Below, one piece after another: positions 26,249-38,100 of a DNA stretch of 64,000 nt. The stretch covers positions 8,793,501-8,857,500 of the forward strand of contig JASJZH010000002.1 of NCBI GenBank assembly GCA_037178975.1. The letters are read 5' to 3'. This DNA comes from Oscheius tipulae (lineage: Eukaryota > Nematoda > Chromadorea > Rhabditida > Rhabditidae). Numbering within the stretch: the first letter of the stretch is position 1; every line of letters begins with the position of its first letter. The translations under genes and the position numbers were made by a program. A model generated the notes under the pieces. It was not told where the DNA came from, ran no database searches, and was given only the letters and a program-made list of their open reading frames with translations.

Positions 26249-28192
26249 CTAGAGATCAGTTCTTGGAGCTGGCACCACGTTGAATGCTATTTGACAGAAG
26301 TGAAGAAAGTTTTCTGGGAGAATAGGCTAGGGTTTGCGGCGTGACTTACCATTGAGTCGGTAGCAGACTTTGGGAAGAGTCTTGGGAAATATGAATAGAA
26401 AGTAGATGATGAAACCTACTACTATTAGCGAGAGACCGTATATTGCTACCCAGAAGTCCTGTAAAAGAGTTTAGATAAGTGAGAGAGACAGTTACAAACC
26501 TGATAAATAGGAATGACCAAAAGAGCAACACTGATGCAGAAGAAGACGATTGGAACGAAGAGGGGAACTGTGAAGACGTCCGGCCCAGCTAGTCTGCCTT
26601 TGAACTTCCAGTAAATGAATCCGGCCTAGAATTGTTTCTCTCTATGTCTCTGTGTCTCTGTGTCTCCATTTCTCAAATCACAAACCTGGGTCATCGACCT
26701 TTGAGCCCAAAGAGCAAAGGACATGTAGCTGATAATCTGGTCCAGATTTCCAATAAAGGTCAGTCCTATTGCAATGACGACTTCTATGAAAACTGCAACT
26801 CTGGGAGAGCCACTTTGTCTATTGACTCCCAGGATTGCTGTAGGGACGACACCGCGACCTGCTCCGGCGAAAAGATATCTATGCTTTAGGGGTGAAGGTA
26901 CCAAAAGCTGAAATACCTGCTGCACCCAAAAATGGTAGAGTTTATACTTCCGATTAGGAGAAGACCTATTAGAAATGGTATCGCGTATTGAAAGTTGCCG
27001 AGAGTTTTTTGGGCGAAGGCCTAGAATTGAGGAATCAGTCCGATTATCAGTATCTCTCCCGTACTATCTAGGCCTTTCGATAAATGGTTCGCGAAGAGTG
27101 TACGGGTGAGACAAGGAGTCTTACCACTGCCACAGCTGGCGATGATTTGAACTCATCGACGGTCAGTACAGCAAAATAGGAAATGTTCATGAGGAGAAAC
27201 ACGACGGCGGAGATTCCAATGCCTGCGAAGGCCGCAATCGGGAGAGTTCTAAACATTTTCTGTACTCTTCGAGATCCAAGTTTTAAACTTTTTTGGATTT
27301 TTGACTTCCTCCGATCCGAAATTCAAAATATCCCAGCCGTTGTAGGCAAACAATCCAGAATAGATAGCCAGTACAACTTCTCCCGGCTTGTTTGTACTTC
27401 CTTTGAAACTGTCATGAAAATGAGAGGTACCGTCTGGAATAATTTTAATGGTCTGTCTCTGTATCTTACCTTTAAAAAATAACCAAATGAACCCTGTAAC
27501 AATGATGATACCTGAGACGACAATCTTGGCGGCAGTGGCTACAACTTGGAACCGACCAACTATGCTCCGCAGTGAGAAAAAGTTCAGAAAGAGCATAGGC
27601 CCTGAAAGAAACTGATTTCTAGAAAAACAATCAATCTGACACAGAACAGAGAAGCCTATTAGCCGCTGGAGGATGAACTGCTTGCTTTCATCTAGTGTTA
27701 AAAATTGGCCGAATCCAGTGGAGACGTATTCTCCAAGGGTTATGCACTGAAGTTTGGTAATTTTACCAAAAAAGTAGGGCTGGCAACCAACCTGGATAGC
27801 CATAGTGGCTGGGTAAGAAAGAGTACAGGATACCCAGAGGAAGGCTGCTGCAAAGGGTCGCCTGAAGAATCGGTTGTCAAATAGTCTCTCCGCCTCGACT
27901 TACCATCCAAAATGAGAAAGATACGCAAAATCATTTCCAGATTTCCGTATGGCTGTTCCCAATTCCATGTAACAAAGTGCTCCAAACAATGAAATCACAG
28001 CACAGCCGACCCATATGATTAGAGATAACCCCACAGAACCAGAATGTTTAAGAATCGAGGTGGGGGATATGAAAATTCCTGGAAAATGGAGGTCATAGTT
28101 GGAAAAGCGAGAAACTAACCTGAGCCGACGATGTCTCCGACGCAGTAGGCGATTCCGGAGAGGACTCCGATCTTGTGTCCGGTTCCAACCAT
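26249..28192 (-). CDS. SLC7/LAT-type amino-acid transporter
   Basis: Twelve minus-strand exons join in phase: 28120-28192, 27904-28078, 27792-27861, 27641-27746, 27470-27601, 27289-27433, 27125-27248, 26917-27020, 26686-26878, 26500-26625, 26350-26458 and 26249-26286, giving 464 residues. The product is a 12-TM transporter. The start [16 protein letters not shown] leads to the family motif [16 protein letters not shown] in TM1. [10 protein letters not shown], the TM6 region [17 protein letters not shown] and the [12 protein letters not shown] loop are all characteristic of LAT light chains. LATs exchange amino acids across the plasma membrane, usually paired with a CD98-type heavy chain. The substrate cannot be read from sequence. 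The ATG is shortly behind a weak acceptor (GAATCAG), so an extra 5' exon is possible. Confidence 0.9.
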
Positions 28193-28748
28193 CCCAGCGG
28201 CTGATTCTAGAGTTCACCAGAAGGGGAAAGGTCCTAAAAGTGTTTTCTTATCAGCACACATTCCCGCTCATGAGATAAAAAGGCTACCGCTTGTTTGGAA
28301 AGGGTGACAAGAGGGGGCGAAGTTACATTGGTCTTGAGAAGACACTCAAAGTTGTGTCGAGACCGAACTAACAGGACTTTGGACGGATTAGATTGACGGA
28401 AAGAGAACGTCTCAAAATGCAGTAGGACGCGTTGCAATCCTTATCGGGAGTTCATAGGCTTTGAGGGAGATCTGATCCCTATTAGGCAATGATAAGACTA
28501 TTGCATCAGACAAAGAGAGAGATCTTTTGCAGAAACTCCAGAGATGGCAATATCCCTGTCACTGTGAAAGGGCAGATAGACAAGGAAACAGAGAGATAGG
28601 GTGACAGGGAGGCAGAGAGACACCTTGAAACATAGGGACAGGGAAACAGAGAGATAGAGAGCTAAATCATTATGTACAAAAGTTTATCAATATGCAGAAT
28701 ACTGAGGTCATTACACATCCAATATCGTTGCCTTGTTCTTCTTTTCTT

Positions 28749-29724
28749 TTAATACCAGCCGAAACCTTTCATGTCGCTGTAAGCCTTGTCGATCAGAGCT
28801 CCCCATTCGTTCTTCTGCTCGGCCGAAAGGCCTCCAGCATGGATGCGCATCGCCTCCAGAAAAGCGTCCTTCAATTTCTAAACAGTCTTTTTGAAATGGA
28901 CTGAACGTTGAAAGAGTACATTGAACTCGCTCAAGGGAGCATTGGCATCCTCGAAGATCTCCTTGAACTCGGCCAGACTTCTCCTCCATTGTCTCTCATC
29001 GGCGGAAGCTGCCGGCAATCGGGAGAAGATGGAAATCATTTGCTGGCCGAGCATGACGAACTTTTGGGCCTGTAAGAGGAAAACATATTGCAAAACTAGA
29101 ACAGAGAGACAGAGACAGTCGCTCTACTTTTTTGTTAATTTCTTTTCTCAATTAGCCTGTCTAGCTCATTTTAGAAATTGAAAACCAAAAAAAAAGTTGC
29201 TTTGGCGGAATCGAGCCCACAATCCTCGACGGCGATTGAACTACAAGCGAAGGTGTTAGCCACGAGGCCACGGTGGAACGCAAGCGTAAAATACTGCGCA
29301 GGATTGACGCAGTGGTTAGCACTCTCGCCCAATAATCTAAGGATACAGGTTCGATCCCGGTCGGAGCGGAACTTTTTTCATTATAAGTTTCCTGATGTTA
29401 TCGATGGCACTGGACAATAGACAAAGAGACAGAGAGAAAAAACTACCTTGGGAATCTTTTCGGGGTCGAGGTACTCGGCATCGAAGTGAGGAGCCATGTC
29501 CGCGTGCATTGTGAACAGTCTGAAATATATGTCCTGTAATAAAATAAATTCTGCTTTTTAATTTTTTTTTTGAACCCAGCTGGATCTACTTCTCCTATAA
29601 AAAGGATAGCACTCCTATTAAAAAGTGCAATAATAATAACTCACTGTTTCCATATCTCGGCCGCATTATCCTTGGTCAATTTGTAGTTGCCGGAATGTGC
29701 TTTCAGAAGGTCGACGTTCACCAT
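28749..29724 (-). CDS. Globin-like protein
   Basis: Minus-strand exons are 29645-29724, 29447-29519, 28920-29069 and 28749-28877, giving 143 residues. WKQLFTMHADMAPHF resembles the globin B-C corner, where HP-like and CD1-Phe positions occur. Later helices (KAQKFVMLGQQMISIFSRL, ending YSDMKGFGWY) keep the length and spacing of the globin fold. I do not see a clear F8 proximal histidine in the right context, so haem binding is unproven. It resembles nematode globin-like secreted or cytoplasmic proteins, but there is no signal peptide. The ATG is two bases after a GTTTCAG acceptor. Intron 2 carries a composite SINE. Confidence 0.65.
29178..29412. mobile_element. Composite inverted tRNA-SINE, copy 4 (in globin-like intron 2)
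   Basis: The left flank is shortened to a poly(A)-rich AAAACCAAAAAAAAAG. The minus-strand tRNA-like unit covers about 29207-29271 (CGGAATCGAGCCC). The plus-strand unit is GATTGACGCAGTGGTTAGCACTC...ATACAGGTTCGATCCCGGTC (about 29303-29366). The tail TTTCCTGATGTTATCGATGGCACTGG is cut short. The B-box of the right unit is intact, so this copy may be among the younger ones. Confidence 0.8.
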
Positions 29725-32507
29725 TTCTGAAACATTTACAGGTGGACGTGGCTTTCGAAGAGAAAAGAAATGATGGTTTGAAACTATAGCCAGCTCATGG
29801 CCTGACTACTGACCGCGTGGCTGCCAGCAGCTTTTGTTGATGCCTCCTCTGTGCTTGCGCTTGCGGCACCGCCCCTCTCACGTGGGGATATCCGCTGTAA
29901 TCTTAAGGAGAAAGAGAACAAAATTGTAAAATATTAGTCTTTTGACACTTAGGCTATCATTATGGAGTAGGACGTTGAATTTGTTCTTCTGAGTGACGGA
30001 GAGACAGGTTTCAGAGAAGTTCAGAAGCTAAACATGGCATCTTCAAGATAGGGATTAACGGTCAGAGGACAGGAGAGCAGCAGCTGACCTCAGAAAAAAC
30101 TTTGGTTGTTGTCCGCTGTTTACACTTGACAAATGGTCCTTTGCAAAGTGAGGGACAGATTGTTTCCAGCTGGGAAAATTATTGAGAGTAATTCTGTATA
30201 TAGTCTGTTTCCAACGAATAGCGGCAGTGAGGCAATTCTTTAAAGATTTTTCGAAAAAAAAAGAAAATTTGGGTCCCGCCACGATTTTTTTTGCGCGCCG
30301 ACAAAAGCTAATTTTTCTCATTCCTAAATTAAAAATTTCGTATGTTTTCAGTTTTCTTTTCGTAGTTCCGACCTCATTTTCGAATTCTGCGTGTGCAAAT
30401 ACCTATATGTCGCCAAAAAAAGGGTGAAAATCATAGTTTAAAGAGCGCAGGAGCGTCTTCGGCTGGAAAATAGCCGTTTGAAGCTCAGTTCGCTTAAATC
30501 TTGGGGTTTTCACATAATTTTGGCGACAAGTAGGTTTTTACATGCCTAGAACACAATAACACTAACACAACAGTAAAAAGATGCTAGAAAAATGGTGAAA
30601 AATGGAAAATTTCTTCTTCGCATCTTCCCGAGGTCTTCCCGAGCTTCGGGCATTCAACTTGAGGTGCCGCTATTCGTTGAAAATGGACTATAGCTGTCTC
30701 TCTGTCTCAGCCAGCTTTTTGCACCCGATCTCCCCTACCCACTCGGGTACACTCGTACCGTGTGAAGGATTGCGACCAGAGTCTGTTTGTGTTCGCATCT
30801 GCCTTTCTTCTCTTTTCCGTGTGAACTCGGGCTCTGGAGGACGTCTTTTTGTCAAAGCTGCAGGTGGGCTCTTGGCCTGTTTGAACAAGAAGAGCCTCTG
30901 CGCAATACTCGAACATCCACCTACCATCTTCTGATATCGAGAAAGGAGGAAGAGAGTCATCTATCCTTTCGGTTTCATGACTGTGTGACATCTGCTTTTT
31001 GACATGATTGATGGCTCGCTTAAACTCTGTGTCACGAGGAATTGCAGAGGAGAGGAGCACAACTGACCACTGTGAACTAAGCACGAGGATCTCCAGTTCC
31101 AACAGTCGCATCATTCGAGAGAGGAAGGGCATGAAAAACATTTTTCGAAGATCTCGTAACTCTTGTCGGATCCACTCGAGTTCAATTGCAAGATTGCAGA
31201 AAGAAAGATGCGCCGTCGATATTCAAACAAGTTCTTTTGCACGTCTGGTACTCCAGCTAAAAGAGCAGACAAGAAAAGCTAGGAGAGCTTAGCTATTTTT
31301 GCCATGTACTTGATGTCTGATACAGAGACAGAGACACCAGTTTCAAAAATGTTTCTTGAATGTTTCTTGTCCACAATTCTACGATTCTTCAGTCTCTCTA
31401 TTTTCCCACCCTTGCTTTCCTTTTTCACACTTGATAGTATTTATCCAATCCTCAATAGCCTTCCTATTTGTCTTGGCGCGAAAAGTGGCAACGTGATAAA
31501 CACAACACCTCGTGCCTGGAAACTACGCAGAATTCTCAAGTGAGAGAGATGGTTCCGGGAAATGGGCTCAGTTTTCAGACCTCTGATCTTCTATTTTACA
31601 CGTGAGCATGGCTGATCGCGTAACCAAAAGAACACAGCTGTCACTATCCCTGTCACTGTCACTGTCTCTTCTCTTCTCGATTTTTGCGAACTGGTCGAAT
31701 GTGTCAAATTAATGGCAACAATTGTGCCCGAGGCACTGGGCAGGTGTCATCTACGGCATGTGGACAGCCGCCAGTACACGGAACCAGAAAAAGTTTACAC
31801 ATAGCATTAATCAAACGTGCTTTCACAGGTTCTATTCGACAAACATTTTGTTCTGAGGCTATCTTTCGCTCTCAAAACGACACGTGGTTAAAAAGCTGTG
31901 TAAGACGTTAATGTGAGAGGATCAGTTTTCTTCTACAAGCAGAGAGAATGTCGCAACATCGTTGTCTAGTTATAAATGCTCAGTCATATATTTGCGGAAA
32001 CCAGAAGAGAATAGGTTGTCAATAGAAACTTGTTAAAGTGGCCAGTCAAGAGATTGTATAAATACAAAATTTAGCGAGCTACCCTGTGAGAAGCAATGTT
32101 CACTCAAAGATCCAATCTCCCGATCTACATGATTTGACTTTATTTGCAAACAGTATATGTGTTCACAAAGTGCTTATGAGACGTTGTAAATTAGGGCTTC
32201 CGACAGACACACACACAGGGAATTTTGAACATTTAGAGCTAGCTTCGTTGGGGGAACCTTGCTCCTGTCATGGTAGCTCGAATGGCGGGAAACGTGTTAA
32301 CAGGGTGAAGTGAGAGGGAAGGCTTGAATAGACAGGTTGAATAGAAACAGGACATAGTTCAGAGTAATGAGATTATAAGTCTCCTCAGGGGCGATTGTTA
32401 TCCTTGTTGCCAATTGCTTTGTGACAATAGGTTAGGGGTGACAAGCCAGGACTTGAAGATGCTTTTGGACTTGAAGATGCGCTGACCTTGAAAACCATAG
32501 AATATTT
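29725..32507. other. Long gene-poor region
   Basis: Apart from the MITE-related element at 30199-30692, I see no supported gene. Long overlapping open frames at 30600-31290 exist on both strands and look like chance. Position 29800-29890 is GC-rich and may be the promoter side of the globin-like gene. Nothing recognisable was found at 31300-32500. Confidence 0.4.
30199..30692. mobile_element. TA-inserting MITE, diverged relative (copy 3)
   Basis: The ends TATAGTCTGTTTCCAACGAATAGCGGCA and TGCCGCTATTCGTTGAAAATGGACTATA are terminal inverted repeats of the same type as copies 1 and 2, flanked by TA. The roughly 420-nt interior is largely different from copies 1 and 2. No transposase is encoded. 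Confidence 0.75.
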
Positions 32508-32511
32508 TTAT
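32506..32511 (-). terminator. Poly(A) signal overlapping the stop codon
   Basis: On the minus strand the beta-lactamase-fold gene ends CAA TAA AAA, so AATAAA includes the stop codon. Confidence 0.6.
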
Positions 32512-34112
32512 TGGCTCTGTTTAATCTGATCAATACAGCTATAAAGCTGTCTCTGAAGTCTATTACATGTGAAGACATGTTCCCCAGTTCCGGCTTTCAA
32601 AGCATTGGTCAAATAAGCAAATGTTAGCTCCTCCTTCGGATCGATTTTCACAATCTGCCCTCCAACGCCGCTGTGACCGAACTGCCAGTCTCCTTTCGGG
32701 CTCTTCGTGTACATGAAGCCGTGTCCTTTGCTCATAACTTCGCCTAGGGTGTTATCGAATTCGTTGGTGAAGATTGGGTGGCGGAGCTTCTGAAACTTGG
32801 TTCGGAGTGTTCAAAAGGGTAGGAGGACCTCAAAACTGTTGGATGAGATGAGGGATCCTTCCAGAAGAAGCTGATGGACTTGAGCCAGAGAACGAGCCGT
32901 GGCTACCCCGTTGACAGCCGGCTGGCCAGCTATTCTGGTCTCAGGGTTGTTGTACAGACTGAAGGTCTGGAAGAAGATAGTTGCAAGATACAAAGTTTCT
33001 CGTTTAACAGGATACTTTCCACTACTCACCTGTCCAAAGTTCCTCATGCTCTTCATCTCCCTGGCAAAATTTCCCTTAGGGTTGAAGAAGGCCCGGGCAT
33101 TCTTCAGAGCGATAACTTTATCATAGGCAAACTCTCTGAACAATCATTTATCGTGTCTCTTTGACTCACTTATCCATCTGTATCTCTGTCTCTCTGTCTC
33201 ACCTCTCTCTTTCTGTCTCTTTGTGTTTCTGCCACTCTGTCTAGATTTCAAGGATCAATACCTGGCTGCTAGTATCTGATTGATATCCTCCAGTCGGGCA
33301 ATCCTACCTTCTTCCTGTGCACAGTCTCCGATGTGAAGGTCAATGTGGTGCTTATCAGCTATCTCTTCGCGGAAAAACTGTCCGACTCCCCTCTTTTGAG
33401 AATCAATTCGGCGGAACAGCTGAAAGAAAAAGGGTGAGACTCTTCGTAAAGCCTACCTGATCGATGACATGTCCATAGCTCAGAGCCTGGTAGGCTGTCT
33501 TTGTTCCTGGTGGGAAGCCAGGAATTTGTGCCTCGATAATCTTTGCCATTTTTTCTGTATCCGTAAGATCAGCGAGCGTGTAGATGGCATCGAAGTAGGC
33601 CAGACCGGACCTGTGGGCAATTAGCATATCAATCGTAATACTCTCCTTGCCGTTCTGCCCGAACTCCGGCCAGTGCTTTGTGATCAGATCGGAGTAGTCG
33701 CAGAGACCGCGGTCGACCAGGATTGAGAGACAGATTGCAGATATACTCTAGAAGTTTGACATAGTTTGGTACTGTCTCTATCTCTCTTTGTAAACACTTG
33801 AAACTTCAGGTTTTCAGAGTTCACCTTTCAATTTTGGACTCACTCACTTTGGTGCAACTGAATATAGTCGACAATGTGTCCTCTCTCCAGAGTCTATTGT
33901 ACCTCTTCTCAGCCCAGCCTCCCCAAATATCAACTACTTTCTTTCCCTGGTAGTAGGCAGTAAAGGCTGCTCCTTCCAGTTCCCATCCTTCTTTAAAATT
34001 CTTTCTAGAACAGCTAATAAACAGAAATATGGAAACCATACCTGAAAGACTCCTGGACAGCCTCGAAACCCGGCTCACAGAGTCCGTCGACGGGGAATTC
34101 GCGATTCTTCAT
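32508..34112 (-). CDS. Beta-lactamase-fold serine hydrolase (LACT/EstB-like)
   Basis: Exons on the minus strand are 34042-34112, 33848-34004, 33457-33747, 33262-33419, 33030-33135, 32829-32966 and 32508-32789, giving 400 residues. FKEGWELEGAAFTAYYQGKK and VDIWGGWAEKR are typical of the family. The catalytic Ser-x-x-Lys is S73-C-T-K76 in IFSCTKSISAICL. The second motif is LSYGHVID, with the Tyr expected for the general base. The C-terminal FGHSGVGGQI supplies the HxG-type motif. Nematodes have several such proteins; they probably act as esterases or peptidases, not in antibiotic resistance. No signal peptide is present at the chosen ATG. Confidence 0.9.
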
Positions 34113-34417
34113 GGGTGACACAATACGAGAAAGGGATGGCTGACGCTGACTACAAAACAAGTCTTGGCCTTGGCACGGCTGCCGCACCCCCGAGACACCT
34201 CTCACTCTAACGGACTAATTGTGGTCAGATGGTTTTCATTCCCGGGAGAAAAACGGCTTTTTCTTGACTCCAATCGCTATGGAGAGGACAAAATTGTAGA
34301 GTGGGAGATAGGGGAGATCAATTACGTGAGTATAGCTGAAAGAAGCCGAACAGTTTTAATCGGGCGGAAAATATGCAATGAAGCAGAATTTTGAAAGGTT
34401 TCAAGAGACAGAGAGAC

Positions 34418-35310
34418 AGGAAGAAAAAAGTGCCACCACGGGCAGCAACAACATCTAGCAATCGTCTAGGCATCGAATCTACGAGATTCTGGAGGGTAGG
34501 CAGTGGAACACGACGCCAAGCGTCCAGGATGGCTCGCTTGAGGATAACACCTTTATTGTACTGATGGCAACCCTTGCATACATCTCGAACGATGGTACTC
34601 CAGAGATTTTCAATCGGATTCAGGTCCGGAGTGCAGACTGGCCACGGAAGGACATCAATTTCGTGAGTTTGAGGTCAGGTGGCATTATAACGACTGGCAT
34701 GAATCGAGGCATTGTCGTGCTGGAACGTCTAGTTTTTGCCTTGAGCGGCAGCAGGTGATCTCGGAGCACGTCTTGGTAGTCGTCCGAGCTCATATGACAA
34801 GTCACAAGTGCTATCTCCAGCTTTCCAAAGCTGCTGAATCCGGCCCAGACCATTAATGAGCTGTCGCCGAAGTTTCGACGGGAAAAGTAACGAGGCTCCA
34901 TACAGATCTCTCCAATAATGAGAAATACCGTCAGGTTCGTCGTAGTTGAACTTTTTTCGTCGCTGATGACCTGAACTAGCTATGGAGGTGCACAAAACAA
35001 AAACTAACGTGGTTCCAGTTGCGACCGATGTTCCTTCGAGCAAAGTCGACCCGAGCAATCATGTGACGATCCAGGAGACGAGGTGCGGATTTCATTTTGT
35101 CTCTGATGATATTCCCGTACCGTTTGACAGCTCTCAGGATCGTCGATTTAGAAACATTAGCTCCCAGCTCGGCACGAAGCGTCCGGGGTTTTTCTTTCCT
35201 TCTGTGCAGCCTCTAACAACGAATCTTCGAATCGAGGTGATGGAACGGCCAAGCAATTTCGCAATTTTAGAGCTCGTTTTTCCTGGCATCGTCGAAGAAA
35301 CGGCGAGCCA
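34418..35310 (-). pseudogene. Decayed Tc1-type transposase
   Basis: Read on the minus strand, Tc1-family landmarks occur in order but in different frames. They are a helix-turn-helix fragment (KIAKLLGRSITSIRRFV), SDEKKFNYDEPDG near the first catalytic Asp, SSLMVWAGFSSFGK, DYQDVLRDHLLPLK, a damaged DNASIHAS-type segment, and DLNPIENLWSTIVRD at the C terminus. At least three frameshifts or stops break it. It is a dead copy with no intact product. Confidence 0.85.
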
Positions 35311-36790
35311 GTTGTGGAGTCATTCCGTCCAGAATCTCGAGAGCCTTGCTTCGGACTTCATCCAATTTCTCCTTTCCCGTGGCTGTCTTGTAGATCTTGT
35401 CCTTGAGGTAGGCCTAAACGTGCTCTATGGGGTTCAGAGTGCAATGATGTGGCGGAAGGAACAGCAACTTGACCCCATGAAGAGACGTGAGAACCTCAGT
35501 CTTGCAGATGCGCAGAGCGCGGCGACCACCTCGACTGTCTATAAACGCCGTCAGTTGATCGACAACTGTAGCCTTTGGGGCTGTTGCATCACAGGCAACG
35601 CTATACTTCCTCAAATAGGTGGCTATCTTCTCACGACTGGCGGATTTCGTCGGGACCTGTAGGTTGAAGTGTCAAAGGAAACCAAGCAAATGCACCTCTT
35701 CGATCGAATCACAATGATAGTCCAAGACTAACACAGCTTTCCTGTCCTCCTCTGCAGCTTTCATTTTTGTAGAATACATTCCATCCATTCCAAGAAGAGG
35801 TCGGAATTCATGGTGTGGCGATAATCACCATCCTCGACGTTCCCAGCGTTCTGCCAAATCTAGACAGAATCAATCTATCAAGAAATTCCTCAATTCAATA
35901 TCTTGGTCGCTCCGGGCAGCATTCCCTTTTCCGTAAGGAGGCCGATGACAATGGCTCGCTTTCCTCGAGATGGCGTTGGGTTCGGTGCGATCTTGAGACC
36001 TCCGTCGAGGAATTCCTGATGGTTGGCAAAAACAGTCGGTTTCGGAAAAGAGCTTTATACTCACCACCCAATCGTCGGTGCATCGCATCCCCAAACAACC
36101 ACGTCACGTTCACATAACACAAAAACGTATCCCTGTCTCTCAACTCGGTTATGCGTTTCAAAAATGCGTGTCTGAGGCGGACCAGGTACGAAGTCTCATA
36201 AATGATGCACCTGTCCGTAACTTTACGGAACGAGAATCCCAAAGGAGTCAACATTCTCCACAGACTGGAGACACCCCATTGAAAGTCGTCTCCTAGCTTC
36301 TTTTTCATCTTATTCGAAAGGGCAGTCTAGGTAATCCGTTGTCCGGCCTTGTACTGAGCATGAAATTCAAGGCGAATACTCGCTAAGATATCCGCCGGGA
36401 TCTTGTTGAACAAGCGTTGACCCTTTGAGCTAAGAGTTGACTAGCAATGATGTGGTCACTACATTTCGGAAGCATGGCAACCTCTTCGTCAGAAGACTCG
36501 GAATTGTTTTGGGTACGTTTAGAGACGGGCTTTTTGATGGATTTTCGAACGGTTTCGACACTGACTCCACAGGCGCGAGAAGTGAGGTCGACTGGATTTC
36601 GGAGATCGGCAAGAGAAGGACCAACAGCGGCAGAAAGCTTCCCCATGAACCGGTGAACACGAGAGACTATGGTGGTGGACTTGGCGCACATTTTAGACCC
36701 TCGTCTCAGCTTTTTCCTCTTGGACAAGGCGGCATTGAGTTAACGAGCGGACACGTAGAACTTTTCCAACTAAAACACATGAGTTTTCAG
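35270..36790 (-). pseudogene. Second decayed IS630/Tc1/mariner-superfamily transposase
   Basis: A basic, Ser-rich N-terminal region with a helix-turn-helix (36727-36383) is followed by SSLWRMLTPLGFSFRK and DTFLCYVNVTWLFGDA. Next come NSDLFLEWMECILQK and the C-terminal signature LFLPPHHCTLNPIEHV (35430-35465). The frames change several times. It differs from the Tc1-type copy beside it and is on the same strand. The junction at about 35270 looks like one element truncating the other. Confidence 0.75.
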
Positions 36791-36844
36791 TAAAGATATT
36801 TATTCACTCTTTTTAAACTATTTTCACATTTTTTGAAGTTGTAC

Positions 36845-37172
36845 CAGGAATGGGGGTACATTTTCAAGAGGGCGTCAGAAATCTGTTTCTAACTTCGTTG
36901 CAGAGCCATATATTGTAATGTATGGTGAAGCAGCCAGTTGCCTGTTTATCTACATATAAATTGACGTCTTTTTTGACAGGAATCTAGGGCGAAAGAGCCG
37001 AACAATCTCAGAAATGTCGATACCAAATAGTACAAAGTAGCTCTTGTGTATTTCTTCGATTTATATGTAGCCAAACAGGCAACAGCCTGCTTCGACATAT
37101 ATTACAATATATGGCTCAGCAACGAAGTTAGAAAGATCTCTGACGCCCTCTTGAAAATGTACCACCATTCCT
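36845..37172. mobile_element. Palindromic element (about 120-nt arms)
   Basis: The arm 36845-36962 (ACCAGGAATGGGGGTACATTTTC...) reappears inverted at 37048-37172 (...GAAAATGTACCACCATTCCTGGT). The shared interior includes CGTCAGA, CTAACTTCGTTG and CATATATTGTAAT. The centre is about 85 nt. It adjoins the transposase remnants and may be a deletion derivative of one of them or a separate MITE. Confidence 0.75.
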
Positions 37173-37574
37173 GGTGCGCCCTAAGCGAGTTATTAAAAAG
37201 TGAAGAAGAGGACGAATATGACAATAGCCTAACACTAAAAAAAACCTGGGAATTTGTGCGGGGCTCCAGTTCCTCTTCCTTTCCAACTAGGACGGCGACT
37301 GTGGACGTCTACGGGTGTCCCAGGCCACAGCCGACCGATCGTCTTCTACGAGAGGAAGATACATCAACGATGACGGAGCTGTTGAGCATACCTGAAAGAG
37401 ATTTTTTATGCGGAAACAGTGTAGAAAACACTGATAAGAAGGCATAAATAAGAAGAAATTAAGATACGAGTCTACCACTCACTTTTTTGACACCTAATGG
37501 CGTGTTTTGCAGTGAAGATGCAAAAAAAGACGTTTCTATTTTGCTTGGAAAGCATAACAATAAAAAAACCTTTA

Positions 37575-37616
37575 GAAAATTGGCTCACTGCCGCTTTTCG
37601 TTGGAAATGGACTATA
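37575..37616. mobile_element. MITE right-end fragment (copy 4)
   Basis: CTCACTGCCGCTTTTCGTTGGAAATGGACTA matches the right end of the diverged MITE and stops at TA. The bases that follow, ACCACTTGGCCACGG, are the inside of a composite SINE. The join is at the TA of the SINE's GTTAACC, so this looks like a second MITE insertion into a SINE, with the left side lost. Confidence 0.55.
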
Positions 37617-37830
37617 ACCACTTGGCCACGGTGCTTGGCGCACCCGAGCCGTCGCGGAAAAATCTGTGCACGCTTGGCCGAACTCTCGTCTAGCAATCTA
37701 AAGACTCCCGGCCGGTGGGAAATTTTTTCTTTTTTTGTTTCCTGATCTTTTCGATGGCGCTAAAAACGGTCGTGGTCTTAGTTTTTCTCCAAAAAGCTTG
37801 GACTTTGAGGAGATAGAGAGACTTGTTCAG
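37615..37830. mobile_element. Composite inverted tRNA-SINE, copy 5 (truncated)
   Basis: Only the end of the left unit (ACCACTTGGCCACGG), the spacer (CACCCGAGCCGTC), the plus-strand unit (GCTTGGCCGAACTCTCGTCTAGC) and the tail (TTTTCGATGGCGCTAAAAACGGTCGTGG) remain. It lies between genes. The left end is replaced by a MITE end. Confidence 0.7.
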
Positions 37831-38100
37831 AGTACCAGTGATTCGTCGACTGATTATCCTGAAAAAAGAGAGGGAGAAGACCGAGAAACAGTGATTCTCA
37901 TCTAGAGATGTCTTTATTTTGTGACACAGGTATTGCTACCGCATATTTACAGCCTCTACATAGTGAGAATGATATACAGTCTCTAGCCAATAAAACGCAC
38001 ACACTCGGAAGGATGTTAAACCAGTAGAATCAAGGGTTTTGGAAGAGAGAGAGATAGAGGGAGATCCCCAAGGACACTTTGGAACCGAAAAAGAAATAAA

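Noticed and set aside
30602-31141. Overlapping open frames on both strands
   Set aside because: Neither has splice support or a recognisable motif, and the left end lies in a MITE.
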